Shown one piece after another: positions 25,001 to 37,742 of a DNA stretch of 64,000 nt (position 1 is its first letter; every line of letters starts with the position of its first letter). This DNA is from Cervus elaphus (taxonomy: Eukaryota > Chordata > Mammalia > Artiodactyla > Cervidae): NCBI RefSeq assembly GCF_910594005.1, contig NW_025316730.1:310001-374000 (forward strand), written 5' to 3'. Under the pieces are notes generated by a model. The model saw only the letters and a list, made by a program, of their open reading frames with translations. It had not been told where the DNA came from and ran no database searches. The translations under genes were made by a program, and so were the position numbers.

Positions 25001-26250
25001 AGAGGAATACCACCTTACCACAAGCACCTCAAGAGGAGGCTTCTCTCAGTTCTAGGTATGTGAGAGGGACCCTGAGTTTGCGGCCTCAAGTGGAATGGAC
25101 ACCGCGATGCCCTGACGCTAAATAAGGCCGGATATCCCTGCAGTGACTTGAATGCAGGCTCGTCTTGCATCTCCCAAGACGAAAGGATGTCTGAATCCCC
25201 TGTGGAGACCACAGAGAAAGACCTAGTTCCCCACCTCATCGCGACCGGAAGCCTCACATACTTTGAAAATTCCAGAGGTACACTGAGATCAGTGCTTCCA
25301 AAGGAGACGATGCCTGACTCCTAGTGAAACTTGATAGGAGTCCCAGGATTCCTGTGGCACGTGGAAAGGGACACTTGGTCTCCCGCCTCAGCTGGAGAGG
25401 CGTCCCAATTGCCCTGCCAAGCCTCGAGGAGAATCCCGAGTTGTCCCTCGCAACTAGGCAGGAGTCCTGACGTCGCTGAACAAACACGTGGGTGGAAGGG
25501 CCATCCCCGTCGTAACTCGAGAATATACCCCAGGTTCCCGCCGCAACTCGAGAAAAACCATGAGACTTCCCCCTCGCCGCGAGATGAGGCCCGATTCCCC
25601 TGCACTGCGAGGAGAGCAATTCCGTGTTGCACATCACACATGAAAGGAGCCTTGATTTCCTTGATGGCACTCCAGAGAAAGCCCAAGAACACTGTTTCAA
25701 GGCTAGAGGGATCCTGAGGTCACTGTAGTAACACGAAAGAGCTCCGTGGACCAAAAATCAACTCGAGATGAGAGGTTAGTCCCTGGCTTCGACTCCAGAG
25801 GAATACCACCTTACCACAAGCACCTCAAGAGGAAGCTTCTCTCAGGGCTAAGTATGTGAGAGGGACCCTGAGTTTGCGGCCTCAAGTCGAATGGACACCG
25901 CGATGCACTGACGCGAAATAAGGCCGGATATCCCTGCAGTGACTTGAATGCAGGTTCGTCTTGCATCTCCCAAGAGGAAAGGATGTCTGAATCCCCTGTG
26001 GAGACCACAGAGAAAGACCTAGTTCCCCACTTCATGGCGAACGGAGGCCTCACATCCTTTGAAAACTCCAGAGGTATGCGGAGATCAGTGACTCCAAAGG
26101 AGACGATGCCTGACTCCTCGTGAAACTTGATAGGAGTCCCAGGATTCCTGTGGCACGTGGAAAGGGACACTTCGTCTCCCGCCTCAGCTGGAGAGGCGTC
26201 CCAATTGCCCTGCCAAGCCTCGAGGAGAATCCCGAGTTTTCCCTCGCAAC
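19097..26250. repeat. Long duplicated segment A, copy 2
   Basis: This is the second occurrence of the segment found at 1-7155. It keeps the one-base deletion AAACCACC near 23420, as at 4324, which the 7942-14271 copy lacks. It has private changes such as GTTATTCCCTGG near 21800, CATCGTGACC near 22856 and CTCCTAGTGAAAC near 22936. By eye it differs from copy 1 at more positions than the 1577-7905 / 7942-14271 pair differ from each other. The 24-monomer displacement therefore looks older than the 8-monomer tandem duplication, although conversion could also explain the difference. Confidence 0.9.
19987..21117. repeat. Three-monomer-spaced block C, copy 2
   Basis: Partner of 17600-18730 at offset 2,387, lying within segment A copy 2. 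Similarity fades after about 21117, where this copy reads GGCCACCGCG and the other GGACACCGCG. Because the block lies inside segment A, the same DNA belongs to repeats of two sizes, showing that duplications were superimposed. Confidence 0.78.
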
Positions 26251-27629
26251 GAGGCAGGAGTCCTGACGTCGCTGAACAAACACATGGGTGGAAGGGCCAT
26301 CCCCGTCGTAACTCGAGAATATACCCCAGGTTCCCACCGCAACTCAAGAAAAACCATGAGACTTCCCACTCGCCGCGAGATGAGGCCCGATTCCCCTGCA
26401 CTGCGTGCAGAGCAATTCCGTGTTGTACATCACACATGAAAGGAGGCTTGATTTCCTTGATGGCACTCCAGAGAAACCCCAAGAACCCTCTTTCAAGGCT
26501 AGAGGGATCCTGAGGTCACTGTAGCAACACGAAAGAGCTCTGTGGACCAAAAATCAACTCGAGGTAAGAGGGTAGTCCCTGGCTTCGACTCCAGAGGAAT
26601 ACCACCTTACCAAAAGCACCTCAAGAGGAGGCTTCTCTCAGCTCTAGGTATGTGAGAGGGACCCTGAGTTTGTGGCCTCAAGTGAAATGGACACCGAGAC
26701 GCCCTGACTCGAAATAAGGCCGGATATCCCTGCAGTGACTTGAATGCAGGCTCGTCTTGCATCTCCCAAGATGAAAGGATGTCTGAATCCCCTGTGGAGA
26801 CCACAGAGAAAGACCTAGTTTCCCACCTCATCGCGACCGGAGGCCTCACATCCTTTGAAAATTCCAGAGGTACGCGGAGATCAGTGCCTCCAAAGGAGAC
26901 GATGCCTGACTCCTCGTGAAACTTGATAGGAGTCCCAGGATTCCTGTGGCACGTGGAAAGGACCCTTGGTCTCGCGCCTCAGCTGGAGAGGCGTCCCAGT
27001 TGCCCTGCCAAGCCTCGAGGAGAATCCCGAGTTGTCCCTCGCAACTAGGCAGGAGTCCTGACGTCGCTGAACAAACACGTGTGTGGAAGGGCCATCCCCG
27101 TCGTAACTCGAGAATATACCCCAGGTTCCTGCCGCAACTCGAGAAAAACCATGAGACTTCCCCCTTGCCGCGAGATGAGGCCCGATTCCCCTGCACTGCG
27201 TGCTGAGCAATTTCGTGTTGCACATCACACATGAAAGGAGCCTTGATTTCCTTGATGGCACTCCAGAGAAACCCCAAGAACACTGTTTCAAGGCTAGAGG
27301 GATCCTGAGGTCACTGTAGCCACACGAAAGTGTTCCGTGGAGCAAAAATCAACTCGAGATGAGAGGTTACTCCCTGGCTTCGACTCCAGAGGAATACCAC
27401 CTTACCACAAGCACCTCAAGAGGAGGCTTCTCTCAGCTCTAGGTATGTGAGAGGGACGCTGAGTTTGTGGCCTCATGTGGAATGGACACCGCGATGCCCT
27501 GACGCGAAATAAGGCCGGATATCCCTGCAGTGACTTGAATGCAGGCTCGTCTTGCATCTCCCAAGAGGAAAGGATGTCTGAATCCCCTGTGAAGACCACA
27601 GAGAAAGACTTAGTTCCTCACCTCATCGC
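26251..27629. repeat. Satellite monomers linking segment A copy 2 to block D
   Basis: About 1.7 monomers. The stretch from about 26490 to 26580 carries the rare set CTCTTTCAAGG, GAGCTCTGTGG and GAGGTAAGAGGGTAG, also seen near 1820-1910 and 8190-8275. This is therefore a mosaic and not a new sequence. One base is missing in the CACGTGGAAAGG stretch near 26955, and the second part has GACGCTGAGTTTGTGG near 27457. Confidence 0.82.
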
Positions 27630-29605
27630 GACCGGAGGCCTCACATCCTTTGAAAACTCCAGAGGTAGGCGGAGATCAGTGCCTCCAAAGGAGACGATGC
27701 CTGACTCCTCGTGAATATTGATAGGAGTCCCAGGATTCCTGTGGCACGTGGAAAGGGACCCTTGGTCTCCCGCCTCAGCTGGAGAGGCGTCCCAATTGCC
27801 CTGCCAAGCCTCGAGGAGAATCCCGAGTTGTCCCTCGCAACTAGGCAGGAGTCCTGACGTGACTGAACAAACACGTGTGTGGAAGGGCCATCCCCGTCGT
27901 AACTCGAGAATATACCCCAGGTTCCCGCCGCAACTCGAGAAAAACCATGAGACGTCATTCTCGCCGCGAGATGAGGCCAGATTCCCCTGCAGTGCGTGCA
28001 GAGCAATTCCGTGCTGCACATCACACATGAAAGGAGCCTTGATTTCCTTGATGCGACTCCAGAGAAACCCCAAGAACACTGTTTCAAGGCTAGAGGGATC
28101 CTGAGGTCACTGTAGCAACACGAAAGAGCACCGTGGACCACAAATCAACTCGAGATGAGAGGTTAGTCCCTGGCTTCGACTCTAGAGGAAACCACCTTAC
28201 CACAAGCACCTCAAGAGGAGGCTTCTCTCAGCTCTAGGTATGTGAGAGGGACCCTGAGTTTGCGGCCTCAAGTGGAATGGACACCGCGACGCCCTGACTC
28301 GAAATAAGGCCGGATATCCCTGCAGTGACTTGAATGCAGGCTCGTCTTGCATCTCCCAAGACGAAAGGATGTCTGAATCCCCTGTGGAGACCTCAGAGAA
28401 AGACCTAGTTCCCCAGCTCATCGCGACCGGAGGCCTCACATCCTTTGAAAACTCCAGAGGTACGCGGAGATCAGTGCCTCCAAAGGAGACGATGCCTTAC
28501 TCCTCGTGAAACTTGATAGGAGTCCCAGGATTCCTGTGGCACGTGGAAAGGGACCCTTGGTCTCCCGCCTCAGCTGGAGAGGCGTCCCAATTGCCCTGCC
28601 AAGCCTCGAGGAGAATCCCGAGTTGTCCCTCGCAACTAGGCAGGAGTCCTGACCTCGTTGAACAAACACGTGGGTGGAAGGGCCATCCCCGTCGTAACTC
28701 GAGAATATATCCCAGGTTCCCGCCGCAACTCGAGAAAAACCATGAGACTTTCCCCTCGCCGCGAGATGAGGCCCTATTCCCCTGCACTGCGCGCAGAGCA
28801 ATTCCGTGTTGCACATCACACATGAAAGGAGCCTTGATTTCCTTGATGGCACTCCAGAGAAACCGCAAGAGCAGTGATTCAAGCCTAGAGGGATCCTGAG
28901 GTCACTGTAGCAACACGAAAGAGCTCCGTGGACCAAAAAACAACTCGAGATGAGAGGTTAGTCCCTGGCTTCGACTCCAGAGGAATACCACCTTACCACA
29001 AGCACCTCAAGAGGAGGCTTCTCTCAGCGCTAAGTATGTGAGAGGGACCCTGAGTTTGCGGCCTCAAGTCGAATGGACACCGCGATGCCCTGACGCGAAA
29101 TAAGGCCGGATATCCCTGCAGTGACTTGAATGCAGGCTCGTCTTGCACCTCACAAGATGAAAGGATGTCTGAATCCCCTGTGGAGACCACAGAGAAAGAC
29201 CTAGTTCCCCACTTCATGGCGAACGGAGGCCTCACATCCTTTTAAAACTCCAGAGGTACGCGGAGATCAGTGACTCCAAAGGAGACGATGCCTGACTCCT
29301 CGTGAAACTTGATAGGAGTCCCAGGATTCCTGTGGCACGTGGAAAGGGACCCTTGTTCTCCCGCCTCAGCTGGAGAGGCGTCCCAATTGCCCTGCCAAGC
29401 CTCGAGGAGAATCCCGAGTTGTCCCTCGCAACTAGGCAGGAGTTCTGATGTCGCTGAAGAAACACGTGTGTGGAAGGTCCATCCCCGTCGTAACTCGAGA
29501 GTATACCCCAGGTTCCCGCCGCAACTCGAGAAAAACCATGAGACTTCCCCCTCGTCGTAAGATGAGGCCCGATTCCCCTGCACTGCATGTAGAGCAATTC
29601 CGTGT
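27630..29605. repeat. Three-monomer higher-order repeat D, copy 1
   Basis: Repeated at 30017-31992 with an offset of 2,387 bp. Shared private variants include GGTAGGCGGAG (27664/30051), GATGCGACTCCAG (28051/30438), GACTCTAGAGGAAACC (28180/30567), ATGCCTTACTCC, GCAAGAGCAGTGATTC, CCTTTTAAAAC and GAGAGTATACC. Only scattered differences were seen, for example GAATATTG against GAAAATTG. The right end is set where this copy has CATCACACATG and the other has CATCAAACATG. Confidence 0.88.
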
Positions 29606-30016
29606 TGCACATCACACATGAAAGGAGCCTTGATTTCCTGGATGGCACTCCAGAGAAACCCCAAGAACATTGTTTCAAGGCTAGAGGGATCCTGAGGTCG
29701 CTGTAGCAACACGAAAGAGCTCCATGGACCAAAAATCAACTCGAGATGAGAGGTTAGTCCCTGGCTTCGACTCCAGAGGAATACCACCTTACCACAAGCA
29801 CCTCAAGAGGAGGCTTCTCTCAGCTCTAGGTATGTGAGAGGGACCCTGAGATTGCGGCCTCAAGTGGAATGGACACCGCGATGCCCTGACTCGAAATAAG
29901 GCCGGATATCCCTGCAGTGACTTGAATGCAGGCTCGTCTTGCATCTCCCAAGACGAAAGGATGTCCGAATCCCCTGTGGAGACCACAGAGAAAGACCTAG
30001 TTCCCCACCTCATCGC

Positions 30017-31992
30017 GACCGGAGGCCTCACATCCTTTGAAAACTCCAGAGGTAGGCGGAGATCAGTGCCTCCAAAGGAGACGATGCCTGACTCCTCGTG
30101 AAAATTGATAGGAGTCCCAGGATTCCTGTGGCACGTGGAAAGGGACCCTTGGTCTCCCGCCTCAGCTGGAGAGGCGTCCCAATTGCCCTGCCAAGCCTCG
30201 AGGAGAATCCCGAGTTGTCCCTCGCAACTAGGCAGGAGTCCTGACGTGACTGAACAAACACGTGTGTGGAAGGGCCATCCCCGTCGTAACTCGAGAATAT
30301 ACCCCAGGTTCCCGCCGCAACTCGAGAAAAACCATGAGACGTCATCCTCGCCGCGAGATGAGGCCAGATTCCCCTGCAGTGCGTGCAGAGCAATTCCGTG
30401 CTGCACATCACACATGAAAGGAGCCTTGATTTCCTTGATGCGACTCCAGAGAAACCCCAAGAACACTGTTTCAAGGCTAGAGGGATCCTGAGGTCACTGT
30501 AGCAACACGAAAGAGCACCGTGGACCACAAATCAACTCGAGATGAGAGGTTAGTCCCTGGCTTCGACTCTAGAGGAAACCACCTTACCACAAGCACCTCA
30601 AGAGGAGGCTTCTCTCAGCTCTAGGTATGTGAGAGGGACCCTGAGTTTGCGGCCTCAAGTGGAATGGACACCGCGACGCCCTGACTCGAAATAAGGCCGG
30701 ATATCCCTGCAGTGACTTGAATGCAGGCTCGTCTTGCATCTCCCAAGACGAAAGGATGTCTGAATCCCCTATGGAGACCTCAGAGAAAGACCTAGTTCCC
30801 CAGCTCATCGCGACCGGAGGCCTCACATCCTTTGAAAACTCCAGAGGTACGCGGAGATCAGTGCCTCCAAAGGAGACGATGCCTTACTCCTCGTGAAACT
30901 TGATAGGAGTGCCAGGATTCCTGTGGCACGTGGAAAGGGACCCTTGGTCTCCTGCCTCAGCTGGAGAGGCGTCCCAATTGCCCTGCCAAGCCTCGAGGAG
31001 AATCCCGAGTTGTCCCTCGCAACTAGGCAGGAGTCCTGACCTCGTTGAACAAACACGTGGGTGGAAGGGCCATCCCCGTCGTAACTCGAGAATATATCCC
31101 AGGTTCCCGCCGCAACTCGAGAAAAACCATGAGACTTTCCCCTCGCCGCGAGATGAGGCCCGATTCCCCTGCACTGCGCGCAGAGCAATTCCGTGTTGCA
31201 CATCACACATGAAAGGAGCCTTGATTTCCTTGATGGCACTCCAGAGAAACCGCAAGAGCAGTGATTCAAGCCTAGAGGGATCCTGAGGTCACTGTAGTAA
31301 CACGAAAGAGCTCCGTGGACCAAAAAACAACTCGAGATGAGAGGTTAGTCCCTGGCTTCGACTCCAGAGGAATACCACCTTACCACAAGCACCTCAAGAG
31401 GAGGCTTCTCTCAGCGCTAAGTATGTGAGAGGGACCCTGAGTTTGCGGCCTCAAGTCGAATGGACACCGCGATGCCCTGACGCGAAATAAGGCCGGATAT
31501 CCCTGCAGTGACTTGAATGCAGGCTCGTCTTGCACCTCACAAGATGAAAGGATGTCTGAATCCCCTGTGGAGACCACAGAGAAAGACCTAGTTCCCCACT
31601 TCATGGCGAACGGAGGCCTCACATCCTTTTAAAACTCCAGAGGTACGCGGAGATCAGTGACTCCAAAGGAGACGATGCCTGACTCCTCGTGAAACTTGAT
31701 AGGAGTCCCAGGATTCCTGTGGCACGTGGAAAGGGACCCTTGTTCTCCCGCCTCAGCTGGAGAGGCGTCCCAATTGCCCTGCCAAGCCTCGAGGAGAATC
31801 CCGAGTTGTCCCTCGCAACTAGGCAGGAGTTCTGATGTCGCTGAAGAAACACGTGTGTGGAAGGTCCATCCCCGTCGTAACTCGAGAGTATACCCCAGGT
31901 TCCCGCCGCAACTCGAGAAAAACCATGAGACTTCCCCCTCGTCGTAAGATGAGGCCCGATTCCCCTGCACTGCATGTAGAGCAATTCCGTGT
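30017..31992. repeat. Three-monomer higher-order repeat D, copy 2
   Basis: Tandem partner of 27630-29605. It contains the last type-B monomer in the window (about 30337-30590), so it marks the right limit of that haplotype. Between the copies, about 29670-29990 shares ATTGTTTCAAGG, GAGCTCCATGG and CCTGAGATTGCGG with 33640-33970, five monomers away. That is another mosaic join. Confidence 0.88.
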
Positions 31993-34900
31993 TGCACATC
32001 AAACATGAAAGGAGCCTTGATTTCCTTGATGGCACTCCAGAGAAACCCCAAGAACACTGTTTCAAGGCTAGAGGGATCCTGAGGTCACTGTAGCAACACA
32101 AAAGAGCTCCGTGGACCAAAAATCAACTCGAGATGAGAGGTTAGTCCCTGGCTTCGACTGCAGAGGAATACCACCTTACCACAAGCACCTCAAGAGGAGG
32201 CTTCTCTCAGCTCTAGCTATGTGAGAGGGACCCTGAGTTTGCGGCCTCAAGTGGAATGGACACCGCGATGCCCTGACTCGAAATAAGGCCGGATATCCCT
32301 GCAGTGACTTGAATGCAGGCTCGTCTTGCATCTCCCAAGATGAAAGGATGTATGAATCTCCTGTGGAGACCACAGAGAAAGACCTAGTTCCCCACCTCAT
32401 CGCGACCGGATTCCTTATATCCTTTGAAAACTCCAGAGGTACGCGGAGATCAGTGCCTCCAAAGGAGACGATGCCTGACTCCTCGTGAAACTTGATAGGA
32501 GTCCCAGGATTCCTGTGGCACGTGGAAAGGGACCCTTGGTCTCCCGCCTCAGCTGGAGAGGCGTCCCAATTGCCCTGCCAAGCGTCGAGAATCCCGAGTT
32601 GTCCCTCGCAACTAGGCAGGAGTCCAAACGTCACTGAAGAAACACGTGTGTGGAAGGGCCATCCCCGTCGTAACTCGAGAATATACCCCAGGTTCCCGCC
32701 GCAACTCGAGAAAAACCATGAGACTTCCCCCTCGCCACGAGATGAGGCCCGATTCCCATGCACTGCGTGCAGAGCAATTCCGTGTTGCACATCACACATG
32801 AAAGGAGCCTTGATTTCCTTGGTGGCATTCCAGAAAAACACCAAGAACACTCTTTCAAGGCTAGAGGGATCCTGAAGTCACTGTAGCAACACGAAAGAGC
32901 TCCGACGACCAAAAATCATCTCGAAATGAGAGGTTACTCCCTGGCTTCGACTCCAGAGGACAACCACCTTACCACAAGCACCTCAAGAGGAGGCTTCTCT
33001 CAGCTCTAGGTATGTGAGAGGGGCCCTGAGTTTGCGGCCTCAAGTGGAACGGACACCACGATGCCCTGACTCGAAATAAGGCCGGATATCCCTGCAGTGA
33101 CTTGAATGCAGGCTCGTCTTGCATCTCCCAAGATGAAAGGATGTCGGAATCTCCTGTGGAGACCACAGAGAAAGACCTAGTTCCCCACCTCATCGCGACC
33201 GGATTCCTTATATCCTTTGAAAACTCCAGAGGTACGCGGAGATCAGTGCCTCCAAAGGAGACGATTCCTGACTCCTCGTGAAACTTGATAGGAGTCCCAG
33301 GATTCCTGTGGCACGTGGAAAGGGACCCTTGGTCTCCTACCTCAGCTGGAGAGGCGTCCCAATTGCCCTGCCAAGCCTCGAGGAGAATCCCGAGTTGTCC
33401 CTCGCAACTAGGCAGGAGTCCTGACGTCGCTGAACAAACACGTGGGTGGAAGGGCCATCCCCGTCGTTACTCGAGAATATACCCCAGGTTCCCGCCGCAA
33501 CTCGAGAAAAACCATGAGACTTCCCCCTCGCCGCGAGATGAGGCCCGATTCCCCTGCACTGCGTGCAGAGCAATTCCGTGTTGCACATCACACATGAAAG
33601 GAGCCTTGATTTCCTTGATGGCACTCCAGAGAAACCCCAAGAACATTGTTTCAAGGCTAGAGGGATCCTGAGGTCACTGTAGCAACACGAAAGAGCTCCA
33701 TGGACCAAAAATCAACTCGAGATGAGAGGTTAGTCCCTGGCTTCGACTCCAGAGGAATACCACCTTACCACAAGCACCTCAAGAGGAGGCTTCTCTCAGC
33801 TCTAGGTATGTGAGAGGGACCCTGAGATTGCGGCCTCAAGTGGAATGGACACCGCGATGCCCTGACTCGAAATAAGGCCGGATATCCCTGCAGTGACTTG
33901 AATACAGGCTCGTCTTGCATCTCCCAAGACGAAAGGATGTCCAAATCCCCTGTGGAGACCACAGAGAAAGACCTAGTTCCCCACCTCATCGCGACCGGAG
34001 GACTCACATCCTTTGAAAACTCCAGAGGTACGCGGAGATCAGTGCCTCCAAAGGAGACGATGCCTGACTCCTCGTGAAACTTGATAGGAGTCCCAGGATT
34101 CCTGTGGCACATGGAAAGGGACCCTTGGTCTCCCGCCTCAGCTGGAGAGGCGTCCCAATTGCCTTGCCAAGCCTCGAGGAGAATTCTGAGTTGTCCCTCG
34201 CAACTAAGCAGGAGTCCTGACGTGGCTGAAGAAACACGTGTGTGGAAGGGCCATCCCCGTCGTAACTCGAGAATATACCCCAGGTTCCCGCCGCAACACG
34301 AGAAAAACCATGAGACTTCCCCCTCGCCGCGAGATGAGGCCCGATTCCCCTGCACTGCGTGCAGAGCAATTCCGTGTTGCACATCACACATGAAAGGAGC
34401 CTTGATTTCCTTGATGGCACTCCACAGAAACCCCAAGAACACTGTTTCAAGGCTAGAGGGATCCTGAGGTCATTGTAGCAACCCGAAAGAGCTCCGTGGA
34501 CCAAGAATCAACTCGAGATGAGAGGTTAGTCCCTGGCTTCGACTCCAGAGGAATACCACCTTACCACAAGCACCTCAAGAGGAGGCTTCTCTCAGCTCTA
34601 GGTTTGTGAGAGGGACCCTGAGTTTGTGGCCTCAAGTGGAATGGACACCGCGATGCCCTGACTCGAAATAAGGCTGGATATCCCTGCAGTGACTTGAATG
34701 CAGGCTCGTCTTGCATCTCCCAAGACGAAAGGATGTCTGAATCCCCAGTGTAGACCACAGAGAAAACCTAGTTCCCCACCTCATCGCGACCGGAGGCCTC
34801 ACATCCTTTGAAAACTCCAGAGGTACGCGGAGATCAGTGCCTCCAAGGGAGACGATGCCTGACTCCTCGTGAAACTTCATAGGAGTCCCAGGATTTTTGT

Positions 34901-37742
34901 GGCATGTGGAAAGGGACCCTTGGTCTCCCGCCTCAGCTGGAGAGGCGTCCCAATTGCCCTGCCAAGCCTCGAGGAGAATCCCGAGTTGTCCCTCGCAACT
35001 AGGCAGGAGTCCTGACGTCGCTGAAGAAACACGTGGGTGGAAGGGCCATCCCCGTCGTAACTCGAGAATATACCCCAGGTTCCCACCGCAACTCGAGAAA
35101 AACCATGAGACTTCCCCCTCGCCGCGAGATGAGGCCCGATTCCCCTGCACTGCGTGCAGAGCAATTCCGTGTTGCACATCACACATGAAAGGAGCCTTGA
35201 TTTCCTTGATGGCACTCCAGAGAAACCCCAAGAACACTGTTTCAAGGCTAGAGGGATCCTGAGGTCAGTGTAGCCACACGAAAGAGCTCCGTGGAGCAAA
35301 AATCAACTCGAGATGAGAGGTTAGCCCCTGGCTTCGACTCCCGAGGAATACCACCTTACCACAAGCACCTCAACAGGAGGCTTCTCTCAGCTCTAGGTAT
35401 GTGAGAGGGACCCTGATTTTGCGGCCTCAAGTGGAATGGACACTACGATGCAATGGCTCGAAATAAGGCCGGATATCCCTGCAGTGACTTGAATGCAGGC
35501 GCGTCTTGCATCTCCCAAGATGAAAGGATGTCCGAATCCCATGTGGAGACCACAGAGAAGGACTTAGTTCCCCCCTCATGGCGACCGGAGGCCTCACATC
35601 CTTTGAAAACTCCAGAGGTACGCGGAGATCAGTGCCTCCAAAGGAGACGATGCCTGACTCCTCGTGAAAATTTATAGGAGTCCCAGGATTTCTGTGGCAC
35701 GTGGAAAGGGACCCTTGGTCTCCCGCTTCAGTTGGAGAGGCGTCCCAATTGCCCTGCCAAGCCTCGAGGAGAATCCCGAGTTGTCCCTCGCAACTAGGCA
35801 GGAGTCCTGACGTCGCTGAACAAACACGTGGGTGGAAGGGCCATAACCGTCGTAACGCGAGAATATACCCCAGGTTCCTGCCGCAACTCGAGAAAAACCA
35901 TGAGACTTCCCCCTCGCCGCGAGATGAGGCCAGATTCCCCTGCACTGCGTGCAGAGCAATTCCGTGTTGCACATCACACATGAAAGGAGCCTTGATTTCC
36001 TTGATGGCACTCCAAAGAAACCCTAGGAACACTGTTTCAAGGCTAGAGGGATCCTGAGGTCACTGTAGCAACACAAAAGGGCTCCGTGGACCAAAAATCA
36101 ACTCGAGATGAGAGGTTAGTCCCTGGCTTCGTCTCCAGAAAAATACCACCTTACCACAAGCACCTCAAGAGGTGGCTTCTCTCAGCTCTAGGTATGTGAG
36201 AGGGACCCTGAGTTTGCAGCCTCAAGTGGAATGGACACCGCGATGCCCTGACTCGAAATAAGGCCGCATATCCCTGCAGTGACTTGAATGCAGGCTCGTC
36301 TTGCATCTCCCAAGACGAAAGGATGTCTGAATCCCCTGTGGAGACCACAGAGAAAGACCTAGTTCCCCACTTCATGGCGAACGGAGGCCTCACATCCTTT
36401 GAAAACTCCAGAGGTACGCGGAGATCAGTGACTCCAAAGGAGACGATGCCTGACTCCTCGTGAAACTTGATAGGAGTCCCAGGATTCCTGTGGCACGTGG
36501 AAAGGGACCCTTCGTCTCCCGCCTCAGCTGGAGAGGCGTCCCAATTGCCCTGCCAAGCCTCGAGGAGAATCCCGAGTTGTCCGTCACAACTAGGCAGGAG
36601 TCCTGATGTCGCTGAACAAACACGTGGGTGGAAGGGCCATCCCCTTCGTAACTCGAGAATATACCCCAGGTTCCCGCCGCAACTCGAGAAAAACCATGAG
36701 ACTTCCCCCTCGCCGCGATATGAGGCCCGATTCCCCTGCACTGCGTGCAGAGCAATTCCGTCTTGCACATCACACATGAAAGGAGCCTTGATTTCCTTGG
36801 TGGCACTCCAGAGAAACCCCAAGAACACTGTTTCAAGGCTAGAGGGATCCTGAGGTCACTATAGCAACACGAAAGAGCTACGTGGACCAAAAATCAACTC
36901 GAGATGAGAGGTTAGTCCCTGGCTTCGACTCCAGAGGTATACCACCTCACCACAAGCACCTCAAGAGGAGGCTTCTCTCAGCTCTAGCTATGTGAGAGGG
37001 ACCCTGAGTTTGCGGCCTCAAGTGGAATGGACACCGCGATGCCCTGACGCGAAATAAGGCCGGATATCCCTGCAGTGACTTGAATGCAGGCTCGTCTTGC
37101 ATCTCCCAAGACGAAAGGATGTCTGAATCCCCTGTGGAGACCACAGAGAAAGACCTAGTTCCCCACCTCATCGCGACTGGAGGCCTCACATCCTTTGAAA
37201 ACTCCAGAGGTACGCAGAGATCAGTGCCTCCAAAGAGACGATGCCTGACTCCTCGTGAAACTTGATAGGAGTCCCAGGATTCCTGTGGCAGGTTGAAAGG
37301 GACCCTTGGTCTCCCGCCTCAGCTGGAGAGGCGTCCCAATTGCCCTGCCAAGCCACGTGGAGAATCCCGAGTTGTCCCTCGCAACTAGGCAGGAGTCCTG
37401 CCGTCGCTGAACAAACACGTGGGTGGAAGGGCCATCCCCGTCGTAATTCGAGAATATACCGCAGGTTCCCACCGCAACTCGAGAAAAACCATGAGACTTC
37501 CCCCTCGCCAAGAGATGAGGCCCAATTCCCCTGCACTGCGTGCAGAGCAATTCCGTGTTGCACATCACACTTGAAAGGAGCCTTCATTTCCTTGATGGCA
37601 CTCCAGAGAAACCCCAAGAACACTGTTTCAAGACAGAGAGGGATCCTGAGGTCACTGTAGCAACAAGAAAGAGCTCCGTGGACCAAAAATCAACTCGAGA
37701 TGAGAGGTTAGTCCCTGGCTTCGACTCCAGAGTAATACCACC
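31993..37742. repeat. Transitional satellite region without a clear higher-order partner
   Basis: About seven monomers, more individually diverged than those to the left. The one starting at 32176 is 793 bp, with three bases missing at about 32583 (AAGCGTCGAGAATCC in place of AAGCCTCGAGGAGAATCC). Those starting at 34561 and 35356 are 795 bp. Neither the type-B haplotype nor the 9-bp deletion occurs here, so it separates the two array domains. Everything is still satellite. Confidence 0.85.
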
